A stretch of 64,000 nucleotides of DNA from Pseudochelatococcus contaminans (GTDB lineage Bacteria; Pseudomonadota; Alphaproteobacteria; Rhizobiales; Beijerinckiaceae). The notes beneath the pieces are model-generated. The model saw only the letters and a list, made by a program, of their open reading frames with translations, had not been told where the DNA came from and made no database searches. Positions within the stretch are counted from its first letter, which is position 1, and every line of letters begins with the position of its first letter. The DNA lies in NCBI RefSeq assembly GCF_014195635.1, contig NZ_JACICC010000002.1, positions 186,001 to 250,000 of the forward strand, given 5' to 3'. Position numbers and translations under genes: made by a program. This document shows positions 26,399 through 36,127 of the stretch, piece by piece.

Positions 26399-29300
26399 TC
26401 AAGGGGTTCCCTTGCCCCCGGAAACTTCGACATTGCCGAAGCCCGTGCGGCCAAACCTCTCAGGCCGGAACATGTCTTCCACGATCGCGGGCGGATGCAG
26501 ATAGTCGCCCGGCGTCACCGCCCGCACCACATAGGCCACCGAAAAGAACGCCGGCTGATCCGGCGTGCGGTCGAATGCGGCGATGAAGCGGTCATCGCGA
26601 TATTCGACATGGGCGGGCTCGACATCACGCGACAGCCACGGCAAACCGGCCACGTCGCCGCTGTCGACGAGGCGCGGATTGTCGATCTCGAAGCCGGCGG
26701 GCAAGTAGTCGACCAGCAGCGTGCGCGCCTCGCGAGCGTCCCGTTCCGTCACTGTCAGCACGGTGACGAGCCGCTCGTTCTGCGTCACCTTTGCCGGATC
26801 GGCGGGCTTGCCGTCGAGGTGGAAATAGCGTCGCTCGATCTCATAGCCTTGCGCCAGCGCATCCTCATGAACGGATGAGTTGCCCGCCACGCCGATGACC
26901 ACCCGCACCGGCGACGTGCCGGTGTTGACGATCTCCACGGCCCCTTCGGCCAGCGCCGATTCCGGCAGCGTGCGGAACAGCGGCCCCTGATGCGCCTCGC
27001 CATTCACGCTCAGCGCGACATTGTCAGCCTCCTTTGCGAGGCCGATGGCGGCCAGCAGCAGCCAGGCGTTTTCCTGCGTGCTGGTGAGGGTGCGCTCGTT
27101 GCGCGCCTTTTCCAGTATGTCGGTCACGCGCGCCAGCTCGGCCCGGCCCGCGCCGGTTTCGCCGATGAGGGCAAGGACACCGGCGGCATCCCGCAGGACG
27201 GAGCCGTAATCCCCGCGGCCATTCTCGCTGTCCTGCGCGGCCGCCAGCGTGTCGGCTGCCTGAGCGAAGGCCCGGTCGGCGCGCGGCGTATCGCCAAGCA
27301 GCGCCAGCGCCGCGCCGATCTGCGCCTGTGCCAGCGGTGAGCCGAACGCGGACAGCCGTGCATCGGCAAAGTAACGCAGATCGCCGATGACGGGGCGGCC
27401 GTTGCGTGCCAGCACGTAAGCCGCGTAGGCCAGCGCCTGCCCCTCGCCATCCGGGAAATCCGTGCTGTTGACGACCGCGTTGCGCAGCCGGTCCAGCGAC
27501 TGGGTGAAGGCGATCTGCGGCACGTCATGGCCACCCTCACGCGCCCGCGTCAGGAAATCCGTGATGTAGGCGTCGAGCCAGAGATCATCACCGCCCACGG
27601 ACCACAGCCCGAAGGAGCCGTTGGCGTCCTGCCGCGACAGCACGCGCGACACCGCCGCGCCGACCTTTTCGGCGGCATCCTCGTCAACCGAGAGCGCGCC
27701 CAGCCGATGCAGCGTAGCGGCATAAAGCAGCGGCAGAGCACGACTCACGGTCTGCTCGGTGCAGGTATAGGGGAAGCGCTCCAGCGCGCCGAGCAGCGCC
27801 GGCACATCGAGCGCCGCAACGGGCGAAACCGCCAGCGAGGCCACACCCGTACCCGGAACGATATCCGCGAAGAGATCACGCGAGACGGTGAGGCTCTCGC
27901 CAGGGGCCAGCGTCTCCACCGTGCGGCGGGTGAGCGGGCGCAGGCCGGTGCCGACGCCAAGCCGCAAGATCTGCGCCGCCTCGACACCCGGCCCGGCAAT
28001 ATTGACCGTCACGCTGCCCTGCCCGATGCCCGATGCCGTGACGGGGATGGCAAATGCCGCCTGCCCGCCCTTTTCCAGCCGCACCGGCTGCGCGAAAACG
28101 GAATCGTCCACCGTGAGCGGCCCTTCGCTCGTCAGCGACAGCCGGTAATCGCCCGCTTCGCCCGATACGTTATCGACCGCGAGGAACAGGCTCGTGGTGT
28201 CTCCGGGGTTGAGGAAGCGCGGCATGTTGGCGGAAACGACCACCGGGTCGCGCACCACGATATCGGTTGTGGCCTGCCCCACCTTGTTCTGCGACCATGC
28301 CACGGCATTGACGCGCACGGTGCCGTTGAAGGCCGGGATGTCGAAATCGACGGTGGCGACGCCATCGGCGCCGACCTTGACCACGCCGGAATAGCGCGCC
28401 AGCGGCTCCTGCGCCGGCGGCGAGCCTTCAAGTTGCAAAGCGCCTGCATCGCCGCCGGAGCGGATCGCGCCACGCGTGCCCTGCATGCCGTCGATGAGGA
28501 AGCCGTAGATGTCGCGGATTTCAGTGCCAAGCTGGCGCTGACCGAAGAAATATTCAGCCGGATCAGGCGATTCATAACGTGTGAGGTTAAGGATGCCGAC
28601 ATCCACCGCCGACACGACAACGAACGCCTCCTGCCCCGGCGTGAGACCGCCAACCTTCACCGGCACGGACAGCGTGCTGCGCGGCGCGATCTCCTTCGGC
28701 GTATCGATGGCGACGGCGAGCGTGCGCGCCTCCCTGTCGACGGAGAACCACGCCAGCCCGAGCGCCCGGCCCGGCTGGCGGCGGGCCGCGACATCGAGCG
28801 GGCGGTGCGCCAGCGCCACGACATAGGCCCCCGGCCCCCATTCGGCCTGCACCGGCAAACTTACCGTGGTGCCATCGGGCGTGACGTCAATGACGCGTTC
28901 CTCATAAATGCGGTCGCTGGCAATGACGAGCGTGGCGCGGCCGGTGAAACGCGGCTTGATCACTGCCGTCAGCGTGTCGCCAGCGGCGTAGGCCGCTTTG
29001 TCGAGCGTCAGGTCGAGACGGTCCGGTACATCCGCCGTGGCATCCCCGCCAAAACCTGAAACGAACGTCACGCTCACAGGTTCAGCCGCGCCATCGGGTG
29101 CGACGATCTCAAGCCGGTAGCGGCCCCATTCCACCGGCACGGAAATGCGAGCAGGGTCACCTGCGCCAGCAAGCTCGATCTGACCGTCGCTGACGCGGCG
29201 CGTGGTGGTGACGCTCTCGAAAGACCAGCCTCCGTCCCGCTTGTACCACTGATAATTTTTCTCGATTCGTGACAGCGTCCAGCGCGCCTTGCCGCCCAGC

Positions 29301-31639
29301 CGCTCGCCCTGCGGTGAGACGGCCACCACCTCGAAGCCCGCCTGCGCGCCCTCGGTGAGATTGGTGAACAGTGGTCTGGCCGCCAGCACGGGGCCTTGCG
29401 GCAAGATCGGCAACGTCACGGAACGCTCAACCGCGCGCCCGCCCGCTTCCGCTACCTGAACCGCGATCCGCGCCTCGATAGGCCGCGCCGCCACCACCTC
29501 CGGCACGGGCACGGTGAGCTTCGCCTTGCCCTGCGCATCGGTGACGACACCGTCGGGCAATTCCACGAAGACGCTCTCGAACGTCTCATCGTCGATGCCG
29601 GTGCGGTAGCCTTCCAGCCCTGAAATCGCCGACGCCTGCGCCTGTTGCACGGTGACGGACCCGCTGACGCCAAGCCCGCCAGCCGGCGCGCCATAGAGGA
29701 AATCGGCACTGACATCGATGACGGCATCGGCATCCCACGCCAGCTTGTCCGCTGCCGGCGTCAGCCGCACGTCGATTCGCTCCGGCAGGTAATCTTCCAC
29801 CAGAAATGTGGTTTCGCCCACGGGCTCGCCCTTGGGGTCGATGAAAGCCTGCACGCGCCACGTGCCATGCGCAGCCCCCGCCAGCAGCGGCAGCGACCAC
29901 GCGCGCCCGCCCAGCCCCTGATCGGTGACGACATCGCGCCGGTATTCGACGCCATCCGGCCTGCGGGCGATGAGCGTCACCGGCAGGCCGTCCGCCGCGT
30001 TGCCGGACGAGTCGCGCAGCAGCGTGGTGACATGCACATCCTCGCCGGTGCGGTAGACGCCGCGTTCGGTGAAGACGTCCGCGTCCAGCGGTCCAGGCGC
30101 GGCGCGCCCCGCCACGCCCCGATCCGTGAGATCGAACGGCGCTTGCTGGAGATCGATAAAGTTGTAATCGCCCTCCGGCGTGGTGGCGACGACGAGCGCC
30201 GGGCGCACGCCCCCCTGTCCGCGCAGCAGGCCGGCATCGAAAGTGAACTCGCCCCGTTCATCGCTGCGCGCGGTGGCGAGCACCTCGTTGTTGCGCGCCA
30301 CCAGCTTCAGCTCGATGCCGGCAAGCGGCGCGGCGGAAGCCAGCGAGCGCGTCAGCACCTGCAAACCACCCTGATTCGACAGCGTGGTCAGGCCGATGTC
30401 CGACACCACGAACCATTGCGTGGCGCGCTGGCTGAAATCCTCTTCGGCTGGCGGGCCGCCTGCCGGACGCGCGGTCAGCGCATAGACCCCCGGTTGCAGC
30501 CGCTGGCCGATGGCCTCGTCTACCGGAAAGGCGGTGATCTCGTCGACGTTAAGCGGCGCGCGAGTTGTGAGCGTGCCGTTCCATATTCTCTGGCCGCGCT
30601 CACCCGCCAGCGTCTCGATCACCCAGCTTCCCAACTGGTCGAGGAAGCCGCCATCGCGGATGGCAGGGAGCAGGTTGCGGTCACCGACGCGGAAAATTTC
30701 GATCTCCACCGCCTCGGTGTTGACGGAGATAACCGGAATGCCTTCCTGCCCTGTGGAGGGCAGAACATAATTACGGCCTGTGAACCGCACGGACGGCGCA
30801 CGGTCACGCACGAAGATGTCATAGTCGAGATTGCGCGGCAGCGTGTCGCCGGTGGCCGAGGGCAGGCCCTGCCGCAGCACGATGGCGTAACGCTCGCCGT
30901 GGCGCAGGCCATCGACGCAGATCTGCTGATCTTCAGCCGTCACCGCCGCGTTGGCGGAACCGGCGACCGCGACGAAAGGCGCGAAATCCACCCCCGGCGC
31001 AAGGCTTTCCGAAAACTGGAAGCAGGCGCGCGGCGAGGCCGCGTCGGAATCGACGCTGTTGTCGAAGACGCGAAAACCGTAGCGGTCGCGCAGGTCATCA
31101 AACACCTGCCGCACAGCCGGGTCATCGACAAGCGCGAGAGAGGCGCGGTAAGCTTCAATGGCGGGGCGGAACAACGATGCCTTGGCCTGCACCTCGCCGA
31201 GCGTCACCAGCGCTTTGGCCTTGTCGGCAGGCGTTTTGGCCCGCTCGAACCCGGCATAGGCGGCAACGCGGGCATTCCGGAACAGCTTCTGCTGCCTCGC
31301 ATAATCGTCGGTCTCGACGGCGGCGGAAAGCCGCGCATAGGCAAGCCAGTCCGCCGGGCTGGCGGCATCGCGCACCAGAACGGCGCTGGCCAGATCGAGC
31401 GCCCGCGCCGCATCGCCGCGATCACGAGCGGCGTCCCGGTCCTTGCGCAATTGCGCGACTGTGTGCTTCAAATCGGCGGCAGAAGCCTGCGCCCGCAAAA
31501 CCGGATCGAACCGCACCACTTCGCTCGCCAGATCGCGACGCTCGAAGGATTTAACCGTCTGGGAAAGAGCCGGCGTCAGGGAAAGGGTGATGGCCGCAGC
31601 CACCGGAATCGCCATGCGGCGAAAAAATGTAAAAGTCAC
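26399..31639 (-). CDS. Bacterial alpha-2-macroglobulin (YfhM type)
   Basis: A 1746-residue periplasmic protease trap. After a signal peptide ending near PALSQ come repeated macroglobulin beta domains, a bait-like region, and a thioester domain with CTEQ (Cys1293) in PYTCTEQTVSRALP. In the family the Cys-Gln thioester captures attacking proteases, and PbpC would repair the wall. E. coli YfhM is a lipoprotein; here no lipobox cysteine follows the signal sequence, so the protein is probably soluble or held differently. GTG 31639 with GGAGAGG upstream is preferred over the 31789 start, which overlaps phnN. Confidence 0.93.
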   Translation of the reverse strand: MTFTFFRRMAIPVAAAITLSLTPALSQTVKSFERRDLASEVVRFDPVLRAQASAADLKHTVAQLRKDRDAARDRGDAARALDLASAVLVRDAASPADWLAYARLSAAVETDDYARQQKLFRNARVAAYAGFERAKTPADKAKALVTLGEVQAKASLFRPAIEAYRASLALVDDPAVRQVFDDLRDRYGFRVFDNSVDSDAASPRACFQFSESLAPGVDFAPFVAVAGSANAAVTAEDQQICVDGLRHGERYAIVLRQGLPSATGDTLPRNLDYDIFVRDRAPSVRFTGRNYVLPSTGQEGIPVISVNTEAVEIEIFRVGDRNLLPAIRDGGFLDQLGSWVIETLAGERGQRIWNGTLTTRAPLNVDEITAFPVDEAIGQRLQPGVYALTARPAGGPPAEEDFSQRATQWFVVSDIGLTTLSNQGGLQVLTRSLASAAPLAGIELKLVARNNEVLATARSDERGEFTFDAGLLRGQGGVRPALVVATTPEGDYNFIDLQQAPFDLTDRGVAGRAAPGPLDADVFTERGVYRTGEDVHVTTLLRDSSGNAADGLPVTLIARRPDGVEYRRDVVTDQGLGGRAWSLPLLAGAAHGTWRVQAFIDPKGEPVGETTFLVEDYLPERIDVRLTPAADKLAWDADAVIDVSADFLYGAPAGGLGVSGSVTVQQAQASAISGLEGYRTGIDDETFESVFVELPDGVVTDAQGKAKLTVPVPEVVAARPIEARIAVQVAEAGGRAVERSVTLPILPQGPVLAARPLFTNLTEGAQAGFEVVAVSPQGERLGGKARWTLSRIEKNYQWYKRDGGWSFESVTTTRRVSDGQIELAGAGDPARISVPVEWGRYRLEIVAPDGAAEPVSVTFVSGFGGDATADVPDRLDLTLDKAAYAAGDTLTAVIKPRFTGRATLVIASDRIYEERVIDVTPDGTTVSLPVQAEWGPGAYVVALAHRPLDVAARRQPGRALGLAWFSVDREARTLAVAIDTPKEIAPRSTLSVPVKVGGLTPGQEAFVVVSAVDVGILNLTRYESPDPAEYFFGQRQLGTEIRDIYGFLIDGMQGTRGAIRSGGDAGALQLEGSPPAQEPLARYSGVVKVGADGVATVDFDIPAFNGTVRVNAVAWSQNKVGQATTDIVVRDPVVVSANMPRFLNPGDTTSLFLAVDNVSGEAGDYRLSLTSEGPLTVDDSVFAQPVRLEKGGQAAFAIPVTASGIGQGSVTVNIAGPGVEAAQILRLGVGTGLRPLTRRTVETLAPGESLTVSRDLFADIVPGTGVASLAVSPVAALDVPALLGALERFPYTCTEQTVSRALPLLYAATLHRLGALSVDEDAAEKVGAAVSRVLSRQDANGSFGLWSVGGDDLWLDAYITDFLTRAREGGHDVPQIAFTQSLDRLRNAVVNSTDFPDGEGQALAYAAYVLARNGRPVIGDLRYFADARLSAFGSPLAQAQIGAALALLGDTPRADRAFAQAADTLAAAQDSENGRGDYGSVLRDAAGVLALIGETGAGRAELARVTDILEKARNERTLTSTQENAWLLLAAIGLAKEADNVALSVNGEAHQGPLFRTLPESALAEGAVEIVNTGTSPVRVVIGVAGNSSVHEDALAQGYEIERRYFHLDGKPADPAKVTQNERLVTVLTVTERDAREARTLLVDYLPAGFEIDNPRLVDSGDVAGLPWLSRDVEPAHVEYRDDRFIAAFDRTPDQPAFFSVAYVVRAVTPGDYLHPPAIVEDMFRPERFGRTGFGNVEVSGGKGTP

Positions 31640-31751
31640 AGCGCCTCTCCCCAGTCCACTTTCAACCCGACACCGCGCGGCTGCCGCAGGATGGACGATA
31701 CGCCGCGTTCTTTCAAGGTCGCCTTGGCGGGAGCGATAGCGCCGGCGCTGC

Positions 31752-32435
31752 CTATACGCCTTCGCGCACCACCGCGCATTTCTCGGCAACGCGGCGCAGG
31801 AAACGCGACAGACGCTCGCCGCCGATTTCCACCGGCCCTGTATTCATGATGGTCAGGTCCGGATTGAGCACGGCGCTCAGTCTTTTGCTGCGCTCCATGC
31901 GGGCGTCAATGCTCGCTCCGCTTTCGCGGCCCCGCTGGCGCAGGCGCTCCATGATGACCGTAGGGGGAGCGGTGATGAGCACCACGTGGACGTTATCGAA
32001 GCGCTCGAATATTTCGGAGATGATGGCCCGCGACACGTTGCACACCACCACCTTGCCGCCCTCCACCGCCTCACGCACCGCCATGGGCAGCGCATAGCCG
32101 AGGCCATGCGCCTCCCAGTGCAGACAAAAGGCGCCCTCGCGCACGCCGGCCTCGTAGGCTTCCCGGCTGATGCTGTCGTGGTCTTCCGCATCATTGTGCT
32201 CGCGCGTCACGAGACGGCGCGGGAAAACGATGGCCGGATCGTTGGCGAGGATACTCCGCGCATGCATCAGCAGGCTATCCTTGCCCGCACCGCTCGGCCC
32301 GACGATGCAGACGAACGCACCGCGCGCGGATGCCCCTTTGACGGATGCGTCCTTCACAGACGCCGCTTTCGCAAGTGCTTCCTTGGCAAACTTTTCCTTG
32401 GCCGATGCTCCGTCGGCGGATGCGCCCTGTATCAT
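31752..32435 (-). CDS. phnN: Ribose 1,5-bisphosphate phosphokinase PhnN
   Basis: A 227-residue guanylate-kinase-like enzyme that makes phosphoribosyl diphosphate from ribose 1,5-bisphosphate in the C-P lyase pathway. The Walker A motif GPSGAGKDS is at residues 46-54, followed by FPRRLVTREHNDAEDHDSIS and GLGYALP. The first 40 residues are an odd low-complexity Ala/Ser/Lys segment (ASVKDASVKGASARGA) placed before the first strand and not needed for the fold. ATG 32435 overlaps the phnM stop (ATGA), so it is translated after phnM. Confidence 0.92.
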   Translation of the reverse strand: MIQGASADGASAKEKFAKEALAKAASVKDASVKGASARGAFVCIVGPSGAGKDSLLMHARSILANDPAIVFPRRLVTREHNDAEDHDSISREAYEAGVREGAFCLHWEAHGLGYALPMAVREAVEGGKVVVCNVSRAIISEIFERFDNVHVVLITAPPTVIMERLRQRGRESGASIDARMERSKRLSAVLNPDLTIMNTGPVEIGGERLSRFLRRVAEKCAVVREGV

Positions 32436-33583
32436 GTCACCCTGCGCCCCCCGCGCCACACTTCGCGGACCACCGGCACGTCGCCGACCACGCGCACGCG
32501 CACGACATCACCCCGCCGGCCGACCTCCAGCGCACCACGGTCATCCAGCCCGGCCGCGCGGGCAGGATTGGCCGTGACGGTCGCGATGGCCTGCGGCAGC
32601 GCGATGGACGGCACACGCCGCGCCAGATCGAAGGCGGCCATCATCAGGCTCGCCGGCACGTAATCCGATGACAGCAGGTCGAGAATGCCTTCGCGCGCCA
32701 GCGTCTCGGCGGCAATGTTCCCCGCGTGAGATCCGCCGCGCACGACATTCGGGCCGCCCATCATCACCTGAATGCCGGCCTTGTGGGACTGATACGCCGC
32801 CTCGACCGTCGTGGGAAACTCCGCCACGGTGACGCCATCCGCCACCGCCCTCGCGACGTGCTCGCCGGTGGCGTCATCATGGCTGGCCAGCACCGCGCCC
32901 TGCCTGCGGGCCATCTCCACCAGCGCCTTGCGGTGCGGTTCGGAATGGCGCTCGTGCAGCTCAAGGCGGCGGGCGATCAACTGGCTCGCCTCCTCGTCGG
33001 ATGCGTCTGTCCTGCCCATGTAGAACAGCTTCCAGACGCTGATATCGCGAAACTGCCGCTGGCCGGGCGTGTGGTCCATCAACGACATGAAATGCACGGG
33101 GTGGCGCGCCACGAACGCCTCCGCCTGCTCCAGCACATCCGAGGAGGAGACTTCGCACCGCAGATGCGTGCGGTGGTCGGCGCGCAGGCATCCCGTGTCC
33201 CTGGCCTCGGCGAACGCAGCCGCCAGAAGCCACAGCTCATCGCTGTCGATTGGGTAGAAATCGAAATCCGAGCCGACCCGCAGCGAGTCGAAGACCGTGG
33301 TGATGCCGGCCGCCGCGATCTGCGCGTCATAGGCCATGACGGCGCTCATCGGATGCCAGCGCACATGCGGGCGCGGGTGGAAATGGCTCTCGACGTGATC
33401 TGTATGAAGCTCGATGAGACCCGGAGTCACATAGTCGCCGCCGACATCCACCCCGCGCTCGGGCGCCCTGCCCTCACCGATTTCGGCGATGACGCCATCG
33501 GCAATCGCGATCCACCCGCCTGTGACCACCCGGTCCGGCAGGATGAGAGACGCGTTTTCCAGAACAAGGTTATCGGCGGTCAT
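32432..33583 (-). CDS. phnM: Ribose 1-methylphosphonate 5-triphosphate diphosphatase PhnM
   Basis: A 383-residue amidohydrolase-superfamily enzyme that removes pyrophosphate from the triphosphate intermediate of phosphonate breakdown. Metal ligands lie in LIELHTDHVESHFHPRP (His60 and His63 region). A later VLASHDDATGEHV holds further conserved His and Asp residues, and GGPNVVRGGSHAGNIAA is a PhnM signature. GGAAGAAG precedes the ATG. It forms a two-gene unit with phnN and is divergent from phnF. The core genes phnGHIJKL are not in the window. Confidence 0.94.
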   Translation of the reverse strand: MTADNLVLENASLILPDRVVTGGWIAIADGVIAEIGEGRAPERGVDVGGDYVTPGLIELHTDHVESHFHPRPHVRWHPMSAVMAYDAQIAAAGITTVFDSLRVGSDFDFYPIDSDELWLLAAAFAEARDTGCLRADHRTHLRCEVSSSDVLEQAEAFVARHPVHFMSLMDHTPGQRQFRDISVWKLFYMGRTDASDEEASQLIARRLELHERHSEPHRKALVEMARRQGAVLASHDDATGEHVARAVADGVTVAEFPTTVEAAYQSHKAGIQVMMGGPNVVRGGSHAGNIAAETLAREGILDLLSSDYVPASLMMAAFDLARRVPSIALPQAIATVTANPARAAGLDDRGALEVGRRGDVVRVRVVGDVPVVREVWRGGRRVT

Positions 33584-33948
33584 ATAAGATCTTCTTCCAA
33601 TGCGAAACGTGACTCAGGCCCGCTTCTCATAAGACGATCCTCTCGCCGGCGCCATGCGGATGCATACCGGAGCGGATCTGGGCCTCATTAAACAACGACA
33701 AGTACACGGCAAGGCGTATTCATGCCGCCCGCCGATGACGAAACGAGAAATTGGATATGGGACTTCCGAGGATCATCAAATACCTGATCCATCATTGCAT
33801 GGTCATTTACCCGGACCCATGCGACTCACACTAGTCCAGCGAGACAACAATCGTGCGACGGCCCCGCAGAACCCATCGCAATTCCTTTGGTTAAGGCGTA
33901 CTTTCCGATTCGACCAGAGCAGACGCTTTACGTGTCCGGGACGAAACG
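33584..33948. promoter_or_regulatory. Divergent control region phnM / phnF
   Basis: The 365-bp gap between divergently read phnM and phnF contains no supported ORF. It holds an inverted repeat, GGATCA-N9-TGATCC at 33770-33790, that could be an operator for PhnF. I did not find a convincing Pho box. Confidence 0.4.
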
Positions 33949-34722
33949 ATGCCAGGTACAGACGATACAAATCCGGCTTCCGCCCTCTACCGGGGCAAAG
34001 GGGTGACCGCATGGCGGCTGATCGCGGATGAGATCGAAGCCGATATCGCGGTGCTGCGCCTGCCGCCCGGGGAGCAGCTGCCGACGGAGGCGCAACTGGC
34101 GGCGCGCTTTGGCGTGAACCGCCACACCGTGCGCCGCGCCATCGCATCGCTGGCCGAGCGCGGTCTGCTGAAAGCAGCGCAGGGCCGTGGAACTTTTGTG
34201 GAAAACTGGCCGCTCTCCTACCCCATCGGTCCCCGCACACGCTTTTCCGAGAATGTCGCACGAGAGCGTCATCAACCCGGAGGCGAATTGCTGCGGGCGG
34301 AAGAGATCCCCGCCACACCTGTCATTGCGCATGCCCTTTCCATTCCTGCCGCCGCGCCGGTGGTGGCGGTGAGCACGCGCCGTTTTGCAGACGGCACGCC
34401 CATCTCCTGCGGCATAATCCACCTGCCGCTGCCACGCTTTGCCGGGTTTGCCGCCGCCTATCGGCGCAACGGCGCGGTGACGCCGGCGCTCGCCGCCTGC
34501 GGGGTTGCGGACTATCGCAGGCTGGAAACGCGGATCGCCGCACGCTCCGCCTCCGCCGAGGAAGCGGCGTTGCTCGATCTAGCCCCGGGGCGCGTCGTGC
34601 TGGCCGTGACAAGCATCAACGTCGACGACAATCAGGTGCCGATCGAATTCGGCAACACCGCATTCGCGGCCGATCGTGTCGAGCTTCTCGTCGCCAGCGA
34701 TCAAGCCGAGTTCAAGCCATGA
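33949..34722 (+). CDS. phnF: GntR/UTRA-family regulator PhnF
   Basis: A 257-residue HutC-subfamily repressor. The N-terminal winged helix-turn-helix (LRLPPGEQLPTEAQLAARFG, then VNRHTVRRAIASLAERGLLK) is about residues 20-90. The C-terminal UTRA ligand domain spans about 105-250 and ends with a characteristic VPIEFGNTAFAADRVELLV. PhnF proteins control phosphonate uptake and breakdown genes. Position divergent from phnM supports this job. The next gene begins 25 bp later and is probably co-transcribed. Confidence 0.92.
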   Translation: MPGTDDTNPASALYRGKGVTAWRLIADEIEADIAVLRLPPGEQLPTEAQLAARFGVNRHTVRRAIASLAERGLLKAAQGRGTFVENWPLSYPIGPRTRFSENVARERHQPGGELLRAEEIPATPVIAHALSIPAAAPVVAVSTRRFADGTPISCGIIHLPLPRFAGFAAAYRRNGAVTPALAACGVADYRRLETRIAARSASAEEAALLDLAPGRVVLAVTSINVDDNQVPIEFGNTAFAADRVELLVASDQAEFKP

Positions 34723-34747
34723 TCTCTTCTCCGGCAAAGGCCGCGCG

Positions 34748-36055
34748 ATGAACACATCCTCGCTTCTGTTCCAGCTCGGTCTGGCGCTGGCCATCGGCCT
34801 GCTGGTCGGCACGGAGCGCCACTGGCGCGAGCGTGACGATGCCCCCGGCGCACGAACGGCGGGCATTCGCACCTTCGGCATCATCGGCCTGCTCGGCGGC
34901 CTCACCGCGAGCCTCGCAGGCGCGGCGGGAATGCCGGCGGCCATCCTGACGGGGTGCGTTTTCGTCGCCTTCTCGGCCGTGTTCGCAGCCTTCAAGTGGC
35001 GCGAATCGGAGGCGCAGCACGACTTCAGCGTCACCACCGTTGTCGCGGGTCAGACAACGTTCCTGCTCGGCGTGCTGGCAGTTGGCGATAATCATGCAGT
35101 TGCAGCGGGCGCAGCTATCGCCCTCACCGCGCTCCTCGCCAGCCGTGAAAGCCTGCACGCCTTTGTGCGGCGGCTGACGTGGCCGGAGTTGCGCTCCGCC
35201 ATCTTCCTGCTGGCCATGGCGTTCATCGTGCTGCCCCTGCTGCCCGACCGCGCCATGGGGCCGTTCAATGCCATCAACCCGGCGGAAATCTGGATTTTCG
35301 CCATTGCGCTGGCCGGTATTTCCTTTGTCGGTTACGTGGCGGTGCGCGTGTTCGGCACGGCACATGGGCCGCTGATCGCGGGGCTTGCTGGCGGCCTCGT
35401 GTCCTCCACCGCCGTAGCGCTGACGGCTGCACGTGATTCACGCGCCGCCGATGCCAGCATCCGCGCCATTGCCTCGGGCGCGCTGGCGGCAAGTGCCGTA
35501 TCCGTCGCGCGTGGCGGGGCGCTGGTGGCCTTTTTCGTGCCCGCCCTGCTGACGCCGATCCTGCCGGCGCTGGTATCGACGGGCATCGTCTTGACCCTCG
35601 CCGCGATTATCTGCGCCGTCCGGCAGCCTCCGCCGCCATCCAAGAATGGCGAACAGGCGAATAATAGCACGGCGGAGCAGCAGAACCCGTTCGAGATCGG
35701 CGCTGTGCTCAAGCTCGCGGCCATCATCGCCTTCGCCACCATCGCCGCGCGCGTCGGAAGCACGATCTTCGGCGACCGAGGCCTCATGATCGTTTCCGTC
35801 ATCATGGGACTGGTCGATATCGATTCCGTCATTCTGTCGATTACCCGGCTTGCCAGCGGCGCCGCCAGCCAGACTTCCGGCCCATCGGAAACGGCGCTGA
35901 CGCTGGCCATCCTGCTCGCCATCGCGGCTAACATCGTGGGCAAGGCAGGCTACAGCATGGCGCTGGGCTCGCGCCGCTACGGCCTGTTGATCGCCGGTGT
36001 TTCGGCGCTGGCGCTCGTAGCCGGCGTGCTTGCCGCCGGTTCGATGCTGGTGTAA
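34748..36055 (+). CDS. MgtC/SapB and DUF4010 membrane protein
   Basis: A 435-residue protein with about a dozen hydrophobic helices. The first 130 residues are MgtC-like (LGLALAIGLLVGTERHWRER, AGIRTFGIIGLLGGL); the rest is a DUF4010 domain (LAGISFVGYVAVRVFG, AGLAGGLVSSTAVAL, GLVDIDSVILSI). MgtC proteins are linked to magnesium limitation and virulence, but this long form has no established role. ATG 34748 is chosen since the 34676 start would overlap phnF. It is 25 bp downstream of phnF. Confidence 0.87.
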   Translation: MNTSSLLFQLGLALAIGLLVGTERHWRERDDAPGARTAGIRTFGIIGLLGGLTASLAGAAGMPAAILTGCVFVAFSAVFAAFKWRESEAQHDFSVTTVVAGQTTFLLGVLAVGDNHAVAAGAAIALTALLASRESLHAFVRRLTWPELRSAIFLLAMAFIVLPLLPDRAMGPFNAINPAEIWIFAIALAGISFVGYVAVRVFGTAHGPLIAGLAGGLVSSTAVALTAARDSRAADASIRAIASGALAASAVSVARGGALVAFFVPALLTPILPALVSTGIVLTLAAIICAVRQPPPPSKNGEQANNSTAEQQNPFEIGAVLKLAAIIAFATIAARVGSTIFGDRGLMIVSVIMGLVDIDSVILSITRLASGAASQTSGPSETALTLAILLAIAANIVGKAGYSMALGSRRYGLLIAGVSALALVAGVLAAGSMLV

Positions 36056-36127
36056 CAAACACCTGTTAGGGAGCCGGCCGACGCCAGATCGCCAATAAAA
36101 AACGCCTGACATAACCGGAGGTCAACA

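Noticed and set aside
27527-29059. 510-codon plus-strand ORF in the same region
   Set aside because: Shadow of the alpha-2-macroglobulin gene; no recognisable motif and no ribosome binding site.
29645-31849. 734-codon plus-strand ORF opposite the alpha-2-macroglobulin gene
   Set aside because: The real gene on the minus strand has full domain support and this ORF shows only Arg-rich shadow sequence.
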